A DNA stretch of 64,000 nt, taken from NCBI RefSeq assembly GCF_021991875.1, contig NZ_JAHLKR010000008.1, positions 1-64,000 on the forward strand. The letters are read 5' to 3'. Below the pieces are notes generated by a model. It did no database searches. It was not told the origin of the DNA and saw only the letters and a list, made by a program, of their open reading frames with translations. Below are positions 38,651 to 49,182 of this stretch, piece after piece (the first letter of the stretch is position 1; every line of letters starts with the position of its first letter). The position numbers were made by a program, and so were the translations under genes. The DNA is from Mycetohabitans sp. B8. GTDB taxonomy: Bacteria > Pseudomonadota > Gammaproteobacteria > Burkholderiales > Burkholderiaceae.

Positions 38651-39709
38651 CTATCTAATTCGGTCGGTGGCGGACGTCGCAAAATCGCCACCTGGACCGG
38701 GGCCGCCACGTTGCTCGGGCTGCTTGGCGGGATGGGTCGGCACCGCCGCCCGGTCGGGGTCGGCCGGCGCCCGGCCGCCTTGTGGGGCGAAGTATTCACG
38801 GGCGGCGGCGACATCGCACGCGATCGCCCGGCCGAGCGCCTCCAGATCAACGAACTTTTGTTCGTCGCGCAATTTCTCAAGGAATTCGACCCGCACCAGC
38901 TTGCCGTATGCGTCGCCATGCCAGTCCAGCAGATGCACTTCCAATAGGACGCGGCCGGAATTGTCCACGGTCGGGCGCCAGCCCAGGCTGGCTACGCCGG
39001 GCACCGGGTCCGCCTCGATGCCGTGCACCCGCACGATAAAGATGCCGGCCAGCGCGGGACGCTTGTGCGAGATCGGTAGATTCAGCGTCGGAAAGCCTAG
39101 GTCGCGTCCCAGTTTCATGCCATGCACAACATGGCCGCTGATCACGACCGCCCGGCCAAGCGCGGTGCGAGCCGCTGCGAGGTCGCCGGCAACGAGCGAC
39201 GCGCGCACGGCCGAGCTGGAGATGCGCGCGCCGCATGGGTCCGCCACGGTGGGCATCTGCTCGACCTCGAAGCCATACTGCGCGCCGGCCGCCTTCAGCG
39301 ACAGGAAGTCACCGGCGCGCTTTGCCCCGTACCGGAAGTCGTCGCCGATCATCACCCAGCGCGCGTGCAATCCGTTGACGATGATGTGCTCGACGAACGC
39401 GGTCGGCGACTGGCTGGCAAACGTGTGATTGAAATGCTCGACCACGACTCGGTCCACGCCGTTGCGCCGCAATGCCTCGAGCTTGTCGCGCAGCATCGCG
39501 ATGCGCGGCGGTGCGCCGGCCGGATCGAAGAACTCGCGGGGGTGCGGTTCGAACGTCATCACGCAGACCGGCAGCGCGCGCGCGTTGGCGGCGGCGCGAA
39601 CCCGCGCCAGCAACGCCTGGTGGCCGCGATGCACGCCGTCGAAGTTGCCGATCGTCAACGCGCAAGGCGCGCGGCTCTCGGCATTTGGAAGACCCCTGAA
39701 GACTCTCAC
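38651..39709 (-). CDS. ribF: bifunctional riboflavin kinase/FAD synthetase
   Basis: The product is 352 residues if a GTG at 39709 is the start (read M, RVFRGLPNAESRAP). The N-terminal FAD-synthetase half has TIGNFDGVHRGHQALLARV and MIGDDFRYGAKRAGDF with SSSAVRASL. The C-terminal riboflavin-kinase half has RDLGFPTLNLPISHKRPALA and GVASLGWRPTVDN. The tail after about residue 315 is proline- and glycine-rich and not conserved. It heads the leftward ribF-ileS-lspA cluster and is divergent from purN. Confidence 0.94.
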   Translation of the reverse strand: MRVFRGLPNAESRAPCALTIGNFDGVHRGHQALLARVRAAANARALPVCVMTFEPHPREFFDPAGAPPRIAMLRDKLEALRRNGVDRVVVEHFNHTFASQSPTAFVEHIIVNGLHARWVMIGDDFRYGAKRAGDFLSLKAAGAQYGFEVEQMPTVADPCGARISSSAVRASLVAGDLAAARTALGRAVVISGHVVHGMKLGRDLGFPTLNLPISHKRPALAGIFIVRVHGIEADPVPGVASLGWRPTVDNSGRVLLEVHLLDWHGDAYGKLVRVEFLEKLRDEQKFVDLEALGRAIACDVAAAREYFAPQGGRAPADPDRAAVPTHPAKQPEQRGGPGPGGDFATSATDRIR

Positions 39710-39867
39710 GATGATTGGCCGGTCGGGCTGCGGCGTTCGATGGCCGCGCCGACGCTTCGCGCCGGCGCGTTGCCGCAAAGCCCATGATTATAAACGCTCG
39801 CACCGGGTTTCGGCGGGAACCGGCGGATCGGCGCAGGCAGCAGGGGCGCCGATGATAAAATCCATGG

Positions 39868-40509
39868 ATGAAAAAACTCGTCATCCTGATTTCCGGACGC
39901 GGCTCCAACATGGAGGCGATCGTGCGTGCATGCGCCGCGCAACGCTGGCCGGCGCGTGTTGCCGCGGTCGTGTCCAACCGCCCCGACGCCGCAGGCTTGG
40001 CGTTCGCTGCCGCGCACGGCATCGCCACGGCGGTCGTTGACCACACACAGTTCGACGGGCGCGATGCATTTGATGCGGCGTTGGCGCAGGTGCTGGACGC
40101 GCATGAGCCAGACCTCGTCGTTCTGGCTGGCTTTATGCGCGTGCTGACGCCGGCGTTCGTTGAACGCTATGCGGGCCGCATGATGAATGTGCATCCCTCG
40201 TTGCTACCAAGCTTCACAGGTCTGCATACGCATCAGCGCGTGTTGGACGCGGGCGTCGCGGTGCACGGCGCCACGGTCCATTTCGTGACCGCCGAACTGG
40301 ACCATGGCCCAATCATCGCGCAGGGCGTGGTGCCGGTGCTCGCCGGTGACGACGCCGCTGCGCTTGCGGCACGGGTGCTGCGCCTGGAGCACACGCTCTA
40401 TCCGCGCGCGGTGTGCTGGTTTGTCGAGGACCGGCTGCACGTGCGTGACGGCCGGGTGGAACTGGCGGCCGCCGAGCCGCGGCTGCTGTTTGGTGGGGAT
40501 GCGGTATGA
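39868..40509 (+). CDS. purN: phosphoribosylglycinamide formyltransferase
   Basis: The product is 213 residues and formylates GAR in purine synthesis using formyl-tetrahydrofolate. KKLVILISGRGSNMEAIVRA is the substrate-binding N terminus. The catalytic region reads GFMRVLTPAFVERYAGRMMN followed by HPSLLPSFTGLHTHQRVLDA, with the Asn and His active-site residues. A TAAAAT box ends six bases before the ATG. The next gene overlaps its stop (ATGA). Confidence 0.96.
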   Translation: MKKLVILISGRGSNMEAIVRACAAQRWPARVAAVVSNRPDAAGLAFAAAHGIATAVVDHTQFDGRDAFDAALAQVLDAHEPDLVVLAGFMRVLTPAFVERYAGRMMNVHPSLLPSFTGLHTHQRVLDAGVAVHGATVHFVTAELDHGPIIAQGVVPVLAGDDAAALAARVLRLEHTLYPRAVCWFVEDRLHVRDGRVELAAAEPRLLFGGDAV

Positions 40510-41792
40510 AGCTACATGGATTTTTGATCGGCCAGACCGAGGCGTTGTTGGGCGACGTACTGAAGTTTGCCGGTCCGGCTGACGCGGCCACGAGCCGATT
40601 CTTTCGCGCGCATCCGAAGCTTGGCCACGCCGAGCGTGGTGTGATCGCTGAAGCGGTATTTGCGGTGCTGCGCCGCAAGATGGAATATGGGCATTTGGCC
40701 GAGAGCGGCAGCGGCACGCCGGCACGTCGACTGGCGCTGCTGGGTCTGATGCAGACCGCCGGCCTGAACGCGTTGCGCCCGCATGTGTCGCAACAGGAAT
40801 TTGCGTGGCTCGACCATGTGTCGAAGATCGATCCGGCGAGCCTGCCGGCGCGCGTGCGCACGAACCTGCCGCCATGGATTGAGGCTGCACTGAGCATCCG
40901 TCTGGCAACCACCGATGCGGGGCCAGATGCGGTGGCGCAGGAGTTGGCGCGGCTCGCCGCGGCACTGAACTATCCGGCGCCGCTGGATCTGCGCGCCAAC
41001 CCGATCCGCGCCAATCGCGATGCGGTGCTCACCGCGCTGGCGGAGGCTGGCGTGCAGGCGGAGCCGACGCTGTATGCGCCGCTGGGCATCCGGGTGGCCG
41101 GCAAGCCTGCGATCCATATGTTGGCCGCTTTCCAGCAAGGATGGTTCGAGGTACAGGACGAGGGCAGCCAGCTGTTGTGCCAGCTGGTTGCGCCGCGTCG
41201 CGGCGAGATGGTCGTCGATTTCTGCGCCGGAGCGGGCGGCAAGACGCTCGCGTTGGGTGCGATGATGCGCTCGTCCGGGCGGTTGTACGCGTTCGATGTG
41301 TCCGACAAGCGGTTAAGCAAGCTTAAGCCCAGGCTCGCGCGCAGCGGCTTGTCGAACGTGCACCCGGTCGTCATTGATAGTGAGCATGATGTAAAGATCA
41401 AGCGGTTGGCCGGCAAGATCGATCGCGTGCTGGTCGATGCGCCATGTAGTGGCCTGGGTACACTGCGCCGCAATCCGGATCTTAAGTGGCGCCAAACGCC
41501 GCAATCGGTCGCTGAGTTGACGGTGAAACAGGCATCGATCCTCGCCGCCGCCGCGCGACTGCTTAAGCCAGGCGGACGACTCGTCTACGCGACGTGCAGC
41601 TTGCTTGGCGACGAGAACGAGGGCATCGTTGAGCAATTCATCGCTGCTCATCCGATGTTCGAACGCGTGCCGGCGAGCCGGGTGCTGGCCGACCAAAAGA
41701 TCGCGCTTGATACCGGCGATGACCTGACGCTGTGGCCGCACCGGCACGGCACCGATGGCTTCTTTGCGGCGGTGATGCAACGGGTGGCGTGA
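40506..41792 (+). CDS. RsmB/NOP family RNA m5C methyltransferase
   Basis: The product is 428 residues. The SAM motif VVDFCAGAGGKTLALGAMM, motif IV LVDAPCSGLGTLRRNPDLKW and motif VI LVYATCSLLGDENEGIVEQF carry the two cysteines of RNA cytosine-5 methyltransferases. The N-terminal 180 residues are a divergent helical region. Its genomic place (after purN, before an MscS gene) differs from the fmt-linked rsmB, so it may be a paralogue with another RNA target. It is translationally coupled to purN. Confidence 0.87.
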   Translation: MKLHGFLIGQTEALLGDVLKFAGPADAATSRFFRAHPKLGHAERGVIAEAVFAVLRRKMEYGHLAESGSGTPARRLALLGLMQTAGLNALRPHVSQQEFAWLDHVSKIDPASLPARVRTNLPPWIEAALSIRLATTDAGPDAVAQELARLAAALNYPAPLDLRANPIRANRDAVLTALAEAGVQAEPTLYAPLGIRVAGKPAIHMLAAFQQGWFEVQDEGSQLLCQLVAPRRGEMVVDFCAGAGGKTLALGAMMRSSGRLYAFDVSDKRLSKLKPRLARSGLSNVHPVVIDSEHDVKIKRLAGKIDRVLVDAPCSGLGTLRRNPDLKWRQTPQSVAELTVKQASILAAAARLLKPGGRLVYATCSLLGDENEGIVEQFIAAHPMFERVPASRVLADQKIALDTGDDLTLWPHRHGTDGFFAAVMQRVA

Positions 41793-41793
41793 C

Positions 41794-43110
41794 ATGCAGG
41801 ATCGGCTACTGACCCACTTGTTCGGCGACTTGATGCGCGACCTCGGCCAGCCGGCGATGCTCTGGCAAGTCGTTGCGCTGATTGGCACGCTAGCGCTGGC
41901 AGGGGGGCTCGCCAGTTACGCCCGCAAGCGGCTGGACGCGTATCGCCGCGCACGCAACGCGGCGGTGCGCTTCGGCGCGCACGGGTTGGACAAGGCGTTG
42001 TTTCCGTTCCTCGGCTGGTTGATCGTCGGCGGCACGGGGCTCGTGCTGGGCCAGGTGATGAAAACGCCGTTACTGGACCTGGCGCGGGTACCGCTGTTCG
42101 GTATTGCGCTGATCTATGTGGCGTTGTACCTGATGCGCCGGGTGTTTTCCCGGGACGGGCACTTGCACGGGCTCGCGTACCTGATCGAGAAAATCGTCAC
42201 CGTGCTGGTATGGGCCGGCATGGTGCTGACCGTGATGGGCATTCAGGACGACGTGCTGCACTGGATGTCGAGCGTGGAGTTTCGCGTGGCCACTGCGCAC
42301 CTGAGCCTGCTGTCGCTGTGCAACGGGCTGCTGTGGGTCATGATCGCTTTGATCGGCGCGCTGTGGGCGGGCCGCGCGCTGGATGAGCGGCTGCTGCGGG
42401 CCAACTCACTCGATGCGAATCTGCAGGTCGTGCTATCGCGCATCGGTCGTGCGTCGTTGATCCTGGCCGCGGTGCTCGTGAGCCTGTCGATTGTTGGCAT
42501 CGATATCACTGTGCTCGGCGTATTCGGCGGCGCGCTCGGCGTCGGGCTGGGCTTCGGATTGCAGAAGATTGCCAGCAACTACGTGTCGGGGTTCATCATC
42601 TTGCTGGACCGCTCGCTGCGGCTCGGTGATACGATTTGCGTGGGCGGTCTGCGAGGCCGGGTTACGCAGATCCGCACCCGCTACACAGTGGTGCGCGGGC
42701 TGGATGGCGTCGAGACGCTGGTGCCCAACGAGAAGCTGATCACCGACATCGTGCAGAACCAGTCGTCGTTTCTCACGCGCGGCTGGACCAAGGTGTCGGT
42801 CCAAGTAGCGTATGGTACGGACGTGGACCTCGCGATGCGCGTGCTCGTCCAAGCCACGCAGGGTGTGGAGCGCGTGTTGCAGGAACCTGCGCCTTGCCCC
42901 TATCTTGCCGGATTCGATGCTGACGGGATTAATCTGGAACTGGGATTCTGGATCGCCGACGCAGCACTCGGCACCATGTCGGTGCGTTCGGCCGTCAACT
43001 ACAATATCTGGGCGGGTTTCAATGCGCACGGTATCCGTGTTCCGTCCGCGCAGCACGAGGTGCGGATCCAGAATGTGGCCGCAGTCGAACCGGTGCCCGC
43101 CCGCCATTGA
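41794..43110 (+). CDS. MscS-family mechanosensitive channel
   Basis: The product is 438 residues. About five N-terminal hydrophobic segments lead to the pore helix and beta domain FGGALGVGLGFGLQKIASNY and VSGFIILLDRSLRLGDTICV, the core MscS signature. The region VRGLDGVETLVPNEKLITD and the cytoplasmic vestibule follow. Such channels release solutes during hypo-osmotic shock. It starts one base after the methyltransferase stop, suggesting a purN-methyltransferase-mscS operon. Confidence 0.9.
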   Translation: MQDRLLTHLFGDLMRDLGQPAMLWQVVALIGTLALAGGLASYARKRLDAYRRARNAAVRFGAHGLDKALFPFLGWLIVGGTGLVLGQVMKTPLLDLARVPLFGIALIYVALYLMRRVFSRDGHLHGLAYLIEKIVTVLVWAGMVLTVMGIQDDVLHWMSSVEFRVATAHLSLLSLCNGLLWVMIALIGALWAGRALDERLLRANSLDANLQVVLSRIGRASLILAAVLVSLSIVGIDITVLGVFGGALGVGLGFGLQKIASNYVSGFIILLDRSLRLGDTICVGGLRGRVTQIRTRYTVVRGLDGVETLVPNEKLITDIVQNQSSFLTRGWTKVSVQVAYGTDVDLAMRVLVQATQGVERVLQEPAPCPYLAGFDADGINLELGFWIADAALGTMSVRSAVNYNIWAGFNAHGIRVPSAQHEVRIQNVAAVEPVPARH

Positions 43111-43309
43111 ACCGATGCCGGTCGTCCCGGTCGAAGCAGAAAAACCAGCTTGATTCTTTTTTTCTATGTCACGCATTAGAATATAGCGCGTACCAGAAGC
43201 TGCGACTGTGTGCCGCGCAACAGGCAATCACTTTGTGACAGGCACTTGCGCCTGATCAGGTAGAATCCTGAACTAGCCTTTCGCTAACCGCCGCGGCAGG
43301 TCACGTCCG

Positions 43310-44566
43310 ATGCTTCAATCGGGCGGTTTTTCCGATTTTGTTTTTGGGTGTTATTTTCTGGGTATTACTTTGCTGAATTCCGTGCTTGATTTCGTTGCCC
43401 ATGGCCTGCTGAACTGGTCTTGGTGGCAAATCGTGCTCTACACGCTCGTGATGACGCACATCACGATCATCGGTGTTACCGTCTACCTGCATCGGCACCA
43501 GGCGCACCGCGCATTGGACTTGCATCCAATTGCCAGCCACTTCTTCCGCTTCTGGCTATGGTTGACCACGGGCATGGTCACCGGTCAGTGGGCGGCGATC
43601 CATCGCAAGCATCATGCGAAATGTGAGACCGACGAGGATCCGCACAGTCCGCAGACGCGCGGGATATGGAAAGTGCTGCTCGAAGGCGCCGAACTGTACC
43701 GCGCCGAGGCGAAGAATGCGCAAACGCTGAAGAAGTACGGGCATGGTACGCCGGACGATTGGCTCGAGCGGCATGTCTACGCGAAGCATGCGGTGCTCGG
43801 CGTGACGATCATGGCGTTGATCGACCTGGCGCTGTTCGGCATCGCCGGCATTTCGGTGTGGGCGATCCAGATGGTGTGGATTCCGTTCTGGGCCGCCGGC
43901 GTGGTCAACGGCCTCGGCCATTTCTGGGGCTACCGCAATTTCAACTGTGCGGATGCGAGCACGAACCTGTTTCCGTGGGGCATCCTGATCGGCGGCGAGG
44001 AATTGCACAACAATCACCATACTTACGCGACGTCGGCCAAGCTGTCGAACAAGTGGTACGAGTTCGACATCGGCTGGGTGTACATCCGGATCATGTCTGC
44101 ATGCCGCCTCGCGAAGGTCAAGAAGATCGCGCCGACGCCGAAGCTGGCGGCGCGCAAGGCGGTGCCAGACCTGGACACATTGCACGCGGTGCTGGCTAAC
44201 CGCTACGAGGTGATGGCGCGCTACGCGAAAACGGTCAAGCGGGCGTACCGGCAGGAGTTGGCGCAGTTGAAAGAATTGGGTGCGCGCGAAAAGTACGCGC
44301 TGATCAAGGGCGCGCATAAGTGGATCCACAAGGACGAGGCCGGCCTGGACGAGCCGCAGAAACGGCAATTGGTGCAGATCTTCGCCAGCAGCCAGCGCCT
44401 GCGCACGTACTATCAATTGCGCACGGAACTCGCGCAGATATGGGATCGCTCGAACGCGTCACGCGAGCAGTTGCTGTCGCACTTGCAGGACTGGTGCCAT
44501 CGCGCGGAGCAAAGCGGCATCCAGGCATTGCAGGAATTCGCACTGCGCCTGCGTCGCTACGCGTAA
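43310..44566 (+). CDS. membrane fatty acid desaturase (acyl-CoA delta-9 type)
   Basis: The product is 418 residues. The three histidine boxes binding the di-iron centre are HRHQAHR (about residues 61-67), HRKHH (about 99-103) and HNNHH (about 235-239). They are set among four or so membrane segments, with GHFWGYRNF before the last box. These enzymes introduce a cis double bond into acyl chains in the inner membrane. The C-terminal 140 residues are hydrophilic and helical, longer than in minimal family members. A terminator follows. Confidence 0.92.
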   Translation: MLQSGGFSDFVFGCYFLGITLLNSVLDFVAHGLLNWSWWQIVLYTLVMTHITIIGVTVYLHRHQAHRALDLHPIASHFFRFWLWLTTGMVTGQWAAIHRKHHAKCETDEDPHSPQTRGIWKVLLEGAELYRAEAKNAQTLKKYGHGTPDDWLERHVYAKHAVLGVTIMALIDLALFGIAGISVWAIQMVWIPFWAAGVVNGLGHFWGYRNFNCADASTNLFPWGILIGGEELHNNHHTYATSAKLSNKWYEFDIGWVYIRIMSACRLAKVKKIAPTPKLAARKAVPDLDTLHAVLANRYEVMARYAKTVKRAYRQELAQLKELGAREKYALIKGAHKWIHKDEAGLDEPQKRQLVQIFASSQRLRTYYQLRTELAQIWDRSNASREQLLSHLQDWCHRAEQSGIQALQEFALRLRRYA

Positions 44567-44611
44567 AGGCGGGCGTCGGTAAATTCCGTTACACTTGAAG
44601 TCCGTCCTGCC

Positions 44612-44643
44612 ACAAAAACCCCGCACAGGCGGGGTTTTTTCGT
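44612..44643 (+). terminator. terminator after the desaturase gene
   Basis: aaaccccgc-acag-gcggggttt with a run of T residues, about 45 bases after the stop. Confidence 0.9.
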
Positions 44644-44734
44644 TTTGGCCCACGATGAGGCAACCAGCGTGCGTCATCGGGATGACACGCGGGTGGTGGC
44701 GCGGGCGATGATATTGAGCAGCGAGAGGATGACG

Positions 44735-45874
44735 ATGGACCAGCGTTTGATCAGGACGGTCGAGTTCGACAAACCGGTGATGCCTGATGGGGCTTGCAGC
44801 GTCGGGCAGGCATGGGCGCGCGTGCCGCAGAGCCCGTCGGCGGCCGAGCGCGCCGAGTTGCGCGTGCGCATCCGCGAGTGGCTGACTCGGCAGCAGGCCG
44901 TGCTGGTCGCCCATTATTACGTTGACCCGGAGTTGCAGTCGCTAGCGGAGGAAACCGGAGGATGTGTCGCCGATTCGCTGGAAATGGCCCGGTTCGGCCG
45001 TGATCACGACGCCCGTACCCTGGTCGTGGCCGGCGTGCGTTTCATGGGTGAGACCGCGAAGATCCTGAGCCCCGAAAAGCGCGTGTTGATGCCGGACCTG
45101 GATGCGACGTGTTCGCTCGATCTGGGTTGTCCTGCCGACCAGTTTGCCGCGTTCTGCGACGCCCATCCCGACCGGACCGTCGTCGTGTACGCGAACACGA
45201 GCGCGGCGGTCAAGGCCCGTGCGGACTGGATGGTGACTTCGTCAATCGGGCTGGATATCGTCGCTGCGCTGCATGCGCGCGGCGAGAAGATCTTGTGGGC
45301 GCCGGACCGCCATCTGGGCAGCTACATCCAGCGCAAGACCGGCGCCGATATGCTGATGTGGCAAGGCTCGTGTCTCGTACACGACGAGTTCAAGGGGGTC
45401 GAGCTTGACTTGTTGCGCGCCGAGCATCCGGACGCCAAGGTACTTGTGCATCCTGAATCGCCGGAATCGGTCGTTGCGCAGGCTGACGTGGTCGGCTCGA
45501 CCACGCAACTGATCGATGCGGCGAAGGCGCTTGACGCGACCCGCTTCATCGTGGCCACCGACCTGGGCATTTTGTACAAGATGCAGGCGGCGGCGCCGGG
45601 TAAGACGTTCATTGCCGCGCCGACCGCGGGCAACAGCGCGACGTGCAAAAGCTGTGCGCATTGTCCATGGATGGCGATGAACGGTCTCGCTAATCTTGCT
45701 GCCGTGCTGCAGTCCGGTGCGAACGAGATAGGCGTCGATCCGGCCATCGCCGCGCGTGCGCGGATGCCGATCGACCGCATGCTGGACTTCGCTGCGCAGA
45801 AGAAGCGCAATGTGCGGGCCAGCGGCGACCTGGCGCGCGATGACGCATTATTTCGACATGTGGGGGCCGCGTGA
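44735..45874 (+). CDS. nadA: quinolinate synthase A
   Basis: The product is 379 residues from the ATG at 44735, chosen because GAGAGG lies six bases before it; ATG at 44729 directly abuts that sequence. NadA condenses iminoaspartate with dihydroxyacetone phosphate to quinolinate, using a [4Fe-4S] cluster. Likely ligands lie in [26 protein letters not shown] and [38 protein letters not shown] is the conserved N-terminal block. Its stop overlaps the nadC start. Confidence 0.95.
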   Translation: MDQRLIRTVEFDKPVMPDGACSVGQAWARVPQSPSAAERAELRVRIREWLTRQQAVLVAHYYVDPELQSLAEETGGCVADSLEMARFGRDHDARTLVVAGVRFMGETAKILSPEKRVLMPDLDATCSLDLGCPADQFAAFCDAHPDRTVVVYANTSAAVKARADWMVTSSIGLDIVAALHARGEKILWAPDRHLGSYIQRKTGADMLMWQGSCLVHDEFKGVELDLLRAEHPDAKVLVHPESPESVVAQADVVGSTTQLIDAAKALDATRFIVATDLGILYKMQAAAPGKTFIAAPTAGNSATCKSCAHCPWMAMNGLANLAAVLQSGANEIGVDPAIAARARMPIDRMLDFAAQKKRNVRASGDLARDDALFRHVGAA

Positions 45875-46800
45875 TGGGCGTGTTCTCCGGAACGGGCAGC
45901 GAGATCCGCACGGTGGCGGCGCCGCAATGGGATGGCTATGAGCAAGTCCGTCACGACTACGGTGATGCGTTGATGACCGCGCTGCGCCAGAATGTGCAGG
46001 ACGCGCTGGCGGAGGATGTTGGCGCATGTGACTGGACGGGCTTGCTCGTGCCCGCGCACGACGTGTTCGATGCCCGGATCATCGTGCGTGAGCCCGCGGT
46101 GCTGTGCGGCGTGCTCTGGTTCGCCGAAGTGATGCGCAGCGTCGATGCCCGCATCGACCTGTCATGGCATTATCGCGAAGGTGAATGGATGCGCGCCGAT
46201 ACGCCAGTGTGCTCGTTGCGGGGCCCTGCGCGCGCACTGTTGACGGCCGAGCGCAATGGCTTGAATTTCCTGCAGTTGCTGTCCGGCGTCGCGACGGCCA
46301 CGCGCCGATACGTCGAGGCGATTGCCGGCACTCGGGCGCGAATTCTTGATACGCGCAAGACGTTGCCTGGCCTGCGGCTGGCGCAAAAGTATGCTGTTCG
46401 GGTCGGCGGCGGTGACAACCAGCGGCTGGCGCTGTATGACGGCATCCTAATTAAAGAAAATCATATTGCGGCCGCGGGCGGTGTCGCCGCCGCGCTGCAG
46501 GCCGCGCATGCGTTGCAGGCGGGCGTGCCGGTGCAGGTCGAGGTCGAGACACTCGAACAGCTGCAGGTGGCACTGGCGCATCATGCTCAATCGGTGTTGC
46601 TGGACAATTTCACGTTGGACATGATGCGTGATGCGGTGGCGCTGAACGATCATCGGGCCCTGCTTGAGGTCTCCGGGGGCGTTAGCTTAGACACGGTACG
46701 CGATATCGCGGCAACCGGCGTGGATCGCATATCAATTGGCGCACTGACCAAGGACGTGCGCGCGACCGACTATTCGATGCGAATCCTCGATCGCGCGTAG
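45874..46800 (+). CDS. nadC: nicotinate-nucleotide pyrophosphorylase (carboxylating)
   Basis: The product is 308 residues from the ATG at 45874; a GTG at 45871 is equally close. It converts quinolinate and PRPP to nicotinate mononucleotide. ALAEDVGACDWTGLLVP, ERNGLNFLQLLSGVATATRR, ILDTRKTLPGLRLAQKYAVR and GGGDNQRLALYDGILIKENH are family signatures. It overlaps nadA, and nadB converges with it 39 bases beyond its stop, so the three de novo NAD genes are clustered. Confidence 0.96.
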   Translation: MGVFSGTGSEIRTVAAPQWDGYEQVRHDYGDALMTALRQNVQDALAEDVGACDWTGLLVPAHDVFDARIIVREPAVLCGVLWFAEVMRSVDARIDLSWHYREGEWMRADTPVCSLRGPARALLTAERNGLNFLQLLSGVATATRRYVEAIAGTRARILDTRKTLPGLRLAQKYAVRVGGGDNQRLALYDGILIKENHIAAAGGVAAALQAAHALQAGVPVQVEVETLEQLQVALAHHAQSVLLDNFTLDMMRDAVALNDHRALLEVSGGVSLDTVRDIAATGVDRISIGALTKDVRATDYSMRILDRA

Positions 46801-46839
46801 CCCTCGGCGCTGGACTGCCGTGGGCGCAGCCACGGGCGA

Positions 46840-48438
46840 TCAGATCGAGCGGTTGCGGAATCGCTTCGGGCTCAGCACCGTTGGCATGGCTTTAGGCAAC
46901 GCCTGCTCCCAGTCGCGGCTGAAATGCAAGCCGCGGCTTTCGAGTCGGGAGCGGGCGCTATCGACGATCAGCAACGCAACATCGACCAGGTTGCGCAACT
47001 CGAGCAGGTCGCGGCTGATGCGAAAATTCGCATAGTACTCGTGGATCTCATCGCGCAGCAGCGCCAGTCGGTGCTTCGCCCGTGCCAGCCGCTTGTCGGT
47101 TCGCACGATGCCGACATAGTTCCACATTAGCCGCCGCACCTCATCCCAGTTGTGAGCCACGACGACCTCTTCGTCGGCATCGGACACGCGGCTCTCGTCC
47201 CACTCCGGCAATTTAAAATTGTGCGCCGCATGAAACCCCGCGTCTTCGATGGCTCGCGCCGCGGCCTTGCCGATCACTAGGCACTCTAGCAGCGAATTGC
47301 TTGCAAGCCGGTTAGCGCCATGCAAGCCTGTATAGGAGGTTTCGCCGACTGCGTAGAGTCCGGTGAGATCGGTTCGGCCGGCCAGGTCGGTCACGATGCC
47401 TCCGCACGTGTAATGGGCGGCCGGCACGACGGGGATCGGAGCACGCGTGATATCGATGCCGAACTGCTGGCATCGTGCAAGGATTGTCGGAAAGTGCTCA
47501 CGCAGGAATGCAGCCGGTTGGTGACTGATATCGAGATAGACGCAATCGATACCGCGCTTCTTAATTTCGAAGTCAATGGCGCGGGCGACGATGTCGCGTG
47601 GCGCCAATTCCGCGCGCTCGTCATACTGCGGCATGAAGCGGGTGCCGTCCGGCAGCTTCAGCAGTCCGCCTTCGCCGCGCACCGCCTCGGAAATGAGGAA
47701 CGAGCCGGCATACGGATGGTACAGGCAGGTCGGGTGGAATTGCATGAACTCCATGTTCGCCACCCGTGCGCCGGCCCGCCAGGCCATCGCAATGCCGTCG
47801 CCGGTCGCGGTATCCGGGTTCGTCGTATATAAGTAGACTTTGCCGGCGCCGCCGGTGGCTAGCACAGTGTGCGGTGTCTCGATCGTCAGTGTCTTGCCGC
47901 TTTCAATGTCGAGTGCGTACAGCCCGAAGCAATGCCGGCCCGGCAATCCGAGCCGGTCGGACGTGACCAGGTCGATCGCGCAATGCTGCTCGAGCAGGGT
48001 GATGTTCGGGCGTTGACGGGCTTGTTCGATGAGCGTTGACAGCACCGCATGGCCGGTGGCATCGGCCGCGTGAATGATGCGCCGATGGCTGTGTCCGCCT
48101 TCGCGCGTCAGGTGAAATCCTAATTCGGTGTTATTGTCCTTGGTGAACGGCACGCCTTCGCCGATCAACCATTCGATCGCCGTGCGTCCGTTCTCGACGA
48201 TGAAGCGCGTCGCGGATTCGTCGCATAGGCCTGCGCCGGCGACCAGCGTATCGCGGACATGGCTGTCGATACTGTCTGCCGAGTCCAGCACGGCTGCGAT
48301 GCCACCTTGTGCCCAGTCGCTAGCACCGTCGGACAGGGCCCGCTTCGCGATGACGGCGACCCGGCAAGTGGGCGCCAGGTTCAGCGCCACGCTCAACCCG
48401 GCCAGCCCACTACCGACGATGACGACGTCGAAATTCAT
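46840..48438 (-). CDS. nadB: L-aspartate oxidase
   Basis: The product is 532 residues from the ATG at 48438 ([20 protein letters not shown]). This FAD enzyme oxidises L-aspartate to iminoaspartate, the NadA substrate. The FAD-binding glycine motif GSGLAGLS opens the protein. [29 protein letters not shown]-like region, [20 protein letters not shown] and [20 protein letters not shown] are conserved, and a C-terminal helical domain follows. It converges on nadC. Confidence 0.96.
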   Translation of the reverse strand: MNFDVVIVGSGLAGLSVALNLAPTCRVAVIAKRALSDGASDWAQGGIAAVLDSADSIDSHVRDTLVAGAGLCDESATRFIVENGRTAIEWLIGEGVPFTKDNNTELGFHLTREGGHSHRRIIHAADATGHAVLSTLIEQARQRPNITLLEQHCAIDLVTSDRLGLPGRHCFGLYALDIESGKTLTIETPHTVLATGGAGKVYLYTTNPDTATGDGIAMAWRAGARVANMEFMQFHPTCLYHPYAGSFLISEAVRGEGGLLKLPDGTRFMPQYDERAELAPRDIVARAIDFEIKKRGIDCVYLDISHQPAAFLREHFPTILARCQQFGIDITRAPIPVVPAAHYTCGGIVTDLAGRTDLTGLYAVGETSYTGLHGANRLASNSLLECLVIGKAAARAIEDAGFHAAHNFKLPEWDESRVSDADEEVVVAHNWDEVRRLMWNYVGIVRTDKRLARAKHRLALLRDEIHEYYANFRISRDLLELRNLVDVALLIVDSARSRLESRGLHFSRDWEQALPKAMPTVLSPKRFRNRSI

Positions 48439-48527
48439 TGGGATGGTCTCCTCATACCCTACGTGATGGGTTAGGACCCGTACGCCGAAACGAAGGAGCA
48501 TACCCCGATGCGACACGACATGCAAAA

Positions 48528-48560
48528 AGCAAAAGACCCCGGAGTCCGGGGTCTTTTGCT
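48528..48560 (-). terminator. strong terminator after rpmG
   Basis: agcaaaagaccccgga and its exact complement lie on either side of one base (48544), forming a 16-bp stem whose outer A/T runs give U-tracts in either direction. It lies about 75 bases after the rpmG stop and also insulates nadB. Confidence 0.9.
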
Positions 48561-48636
48561 CTTCGTCAGGCTCTGCAGTCTCGAGAGAGACGTTGAGCTT
48601 CCGACCGGTGAGCCGATCGGAGGTCCCGTAGATCCA

Positions 48637-48804
48637 TTACTTGATCTTCGTTTCCTTGTATTCCACGTGCTTGCGCGCGACCGGGTCGAACTTCATGATC
48701 GCCATCTTTTCAGGCATCGTGCGCTTGTTCTTCGTCGTGGTGTAGAAGTGACCGGTTCCGGCCGTCGATTCCAGCTTGATCTTGTCGCGAGCGCCTTTGG
48801 CCAT
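48637..48804 (-). CDS. rpmG: 50S ribosomal protein L33
   Basis: The product is 55 residues: [20 protein letters not shown], then [20 protein letters not shown], ending YKETKIK. This is the L33 type without the zinc-binding cysteines. It begins 11 bases after the rpmB stop, giving the standard rpmB-rpmG operon, and is followed by a strong terminator. Confidence 0.97.
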   Translation of the reverse strand: MAKGARDKIKLESTAGTGHFYTTTKNKRTMPEKMAIMKFDPVARKHVEYKETKIK

Positions 48805-48815
48805 GTCGCAGCTCC

Positions 48816-49049
48816 TTAAGCTTCACCGCGCGCGCGCAGGTCTGCGAGCACGGTGTCGATGCCATTCTTGTCGATCAGGCGCAAGCCCGCGTTCGAAACG
48901 CGCAGCCGCACCCAGCGATTTTCGCTTTCCACCCAGAACCGGCGGCTTTGCAAGTTCGGGAGGAAGCGACGCTTGGTCTTGTTGTTCGCGTGGGAAACGT
49001 TATTGCCGACCATCGGCGCTTTCCCAGTAACTTGACATTTGCGTGCCAT
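48816..49049 (-). CDS. rpmB: 50S ribosomal protein L28
   Basis: The product is 77 residues from the ATG at 49049: [20 protein letters not shown], then [20 protein letters not shown]. It ends with the typical [20 protein letters not shown]. The length is standard. It is the first gene of rpmB-rpmG. Confidence 0.97.
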   Translation of the reverse strand: MARKCQVTGKAPMVGNNVSHANNKTKRRFLPNLQSRRFWVESENRWVRLRVSNAGLRLIDKNGIDTVLADLRARGEA

Positions 49050-49182
49050 CAGAGCACTCCTAATACGCTTAAATTCGGGTGATACGAAAGGGGTGGTACG
49101 GGCAAACCGCAAGTCTAGCAGAAAAAGGCAAGAAAAATCAACCTGCTTTGCGTTATCCGAACGGGCCGCCGCGCGCGCCCGG

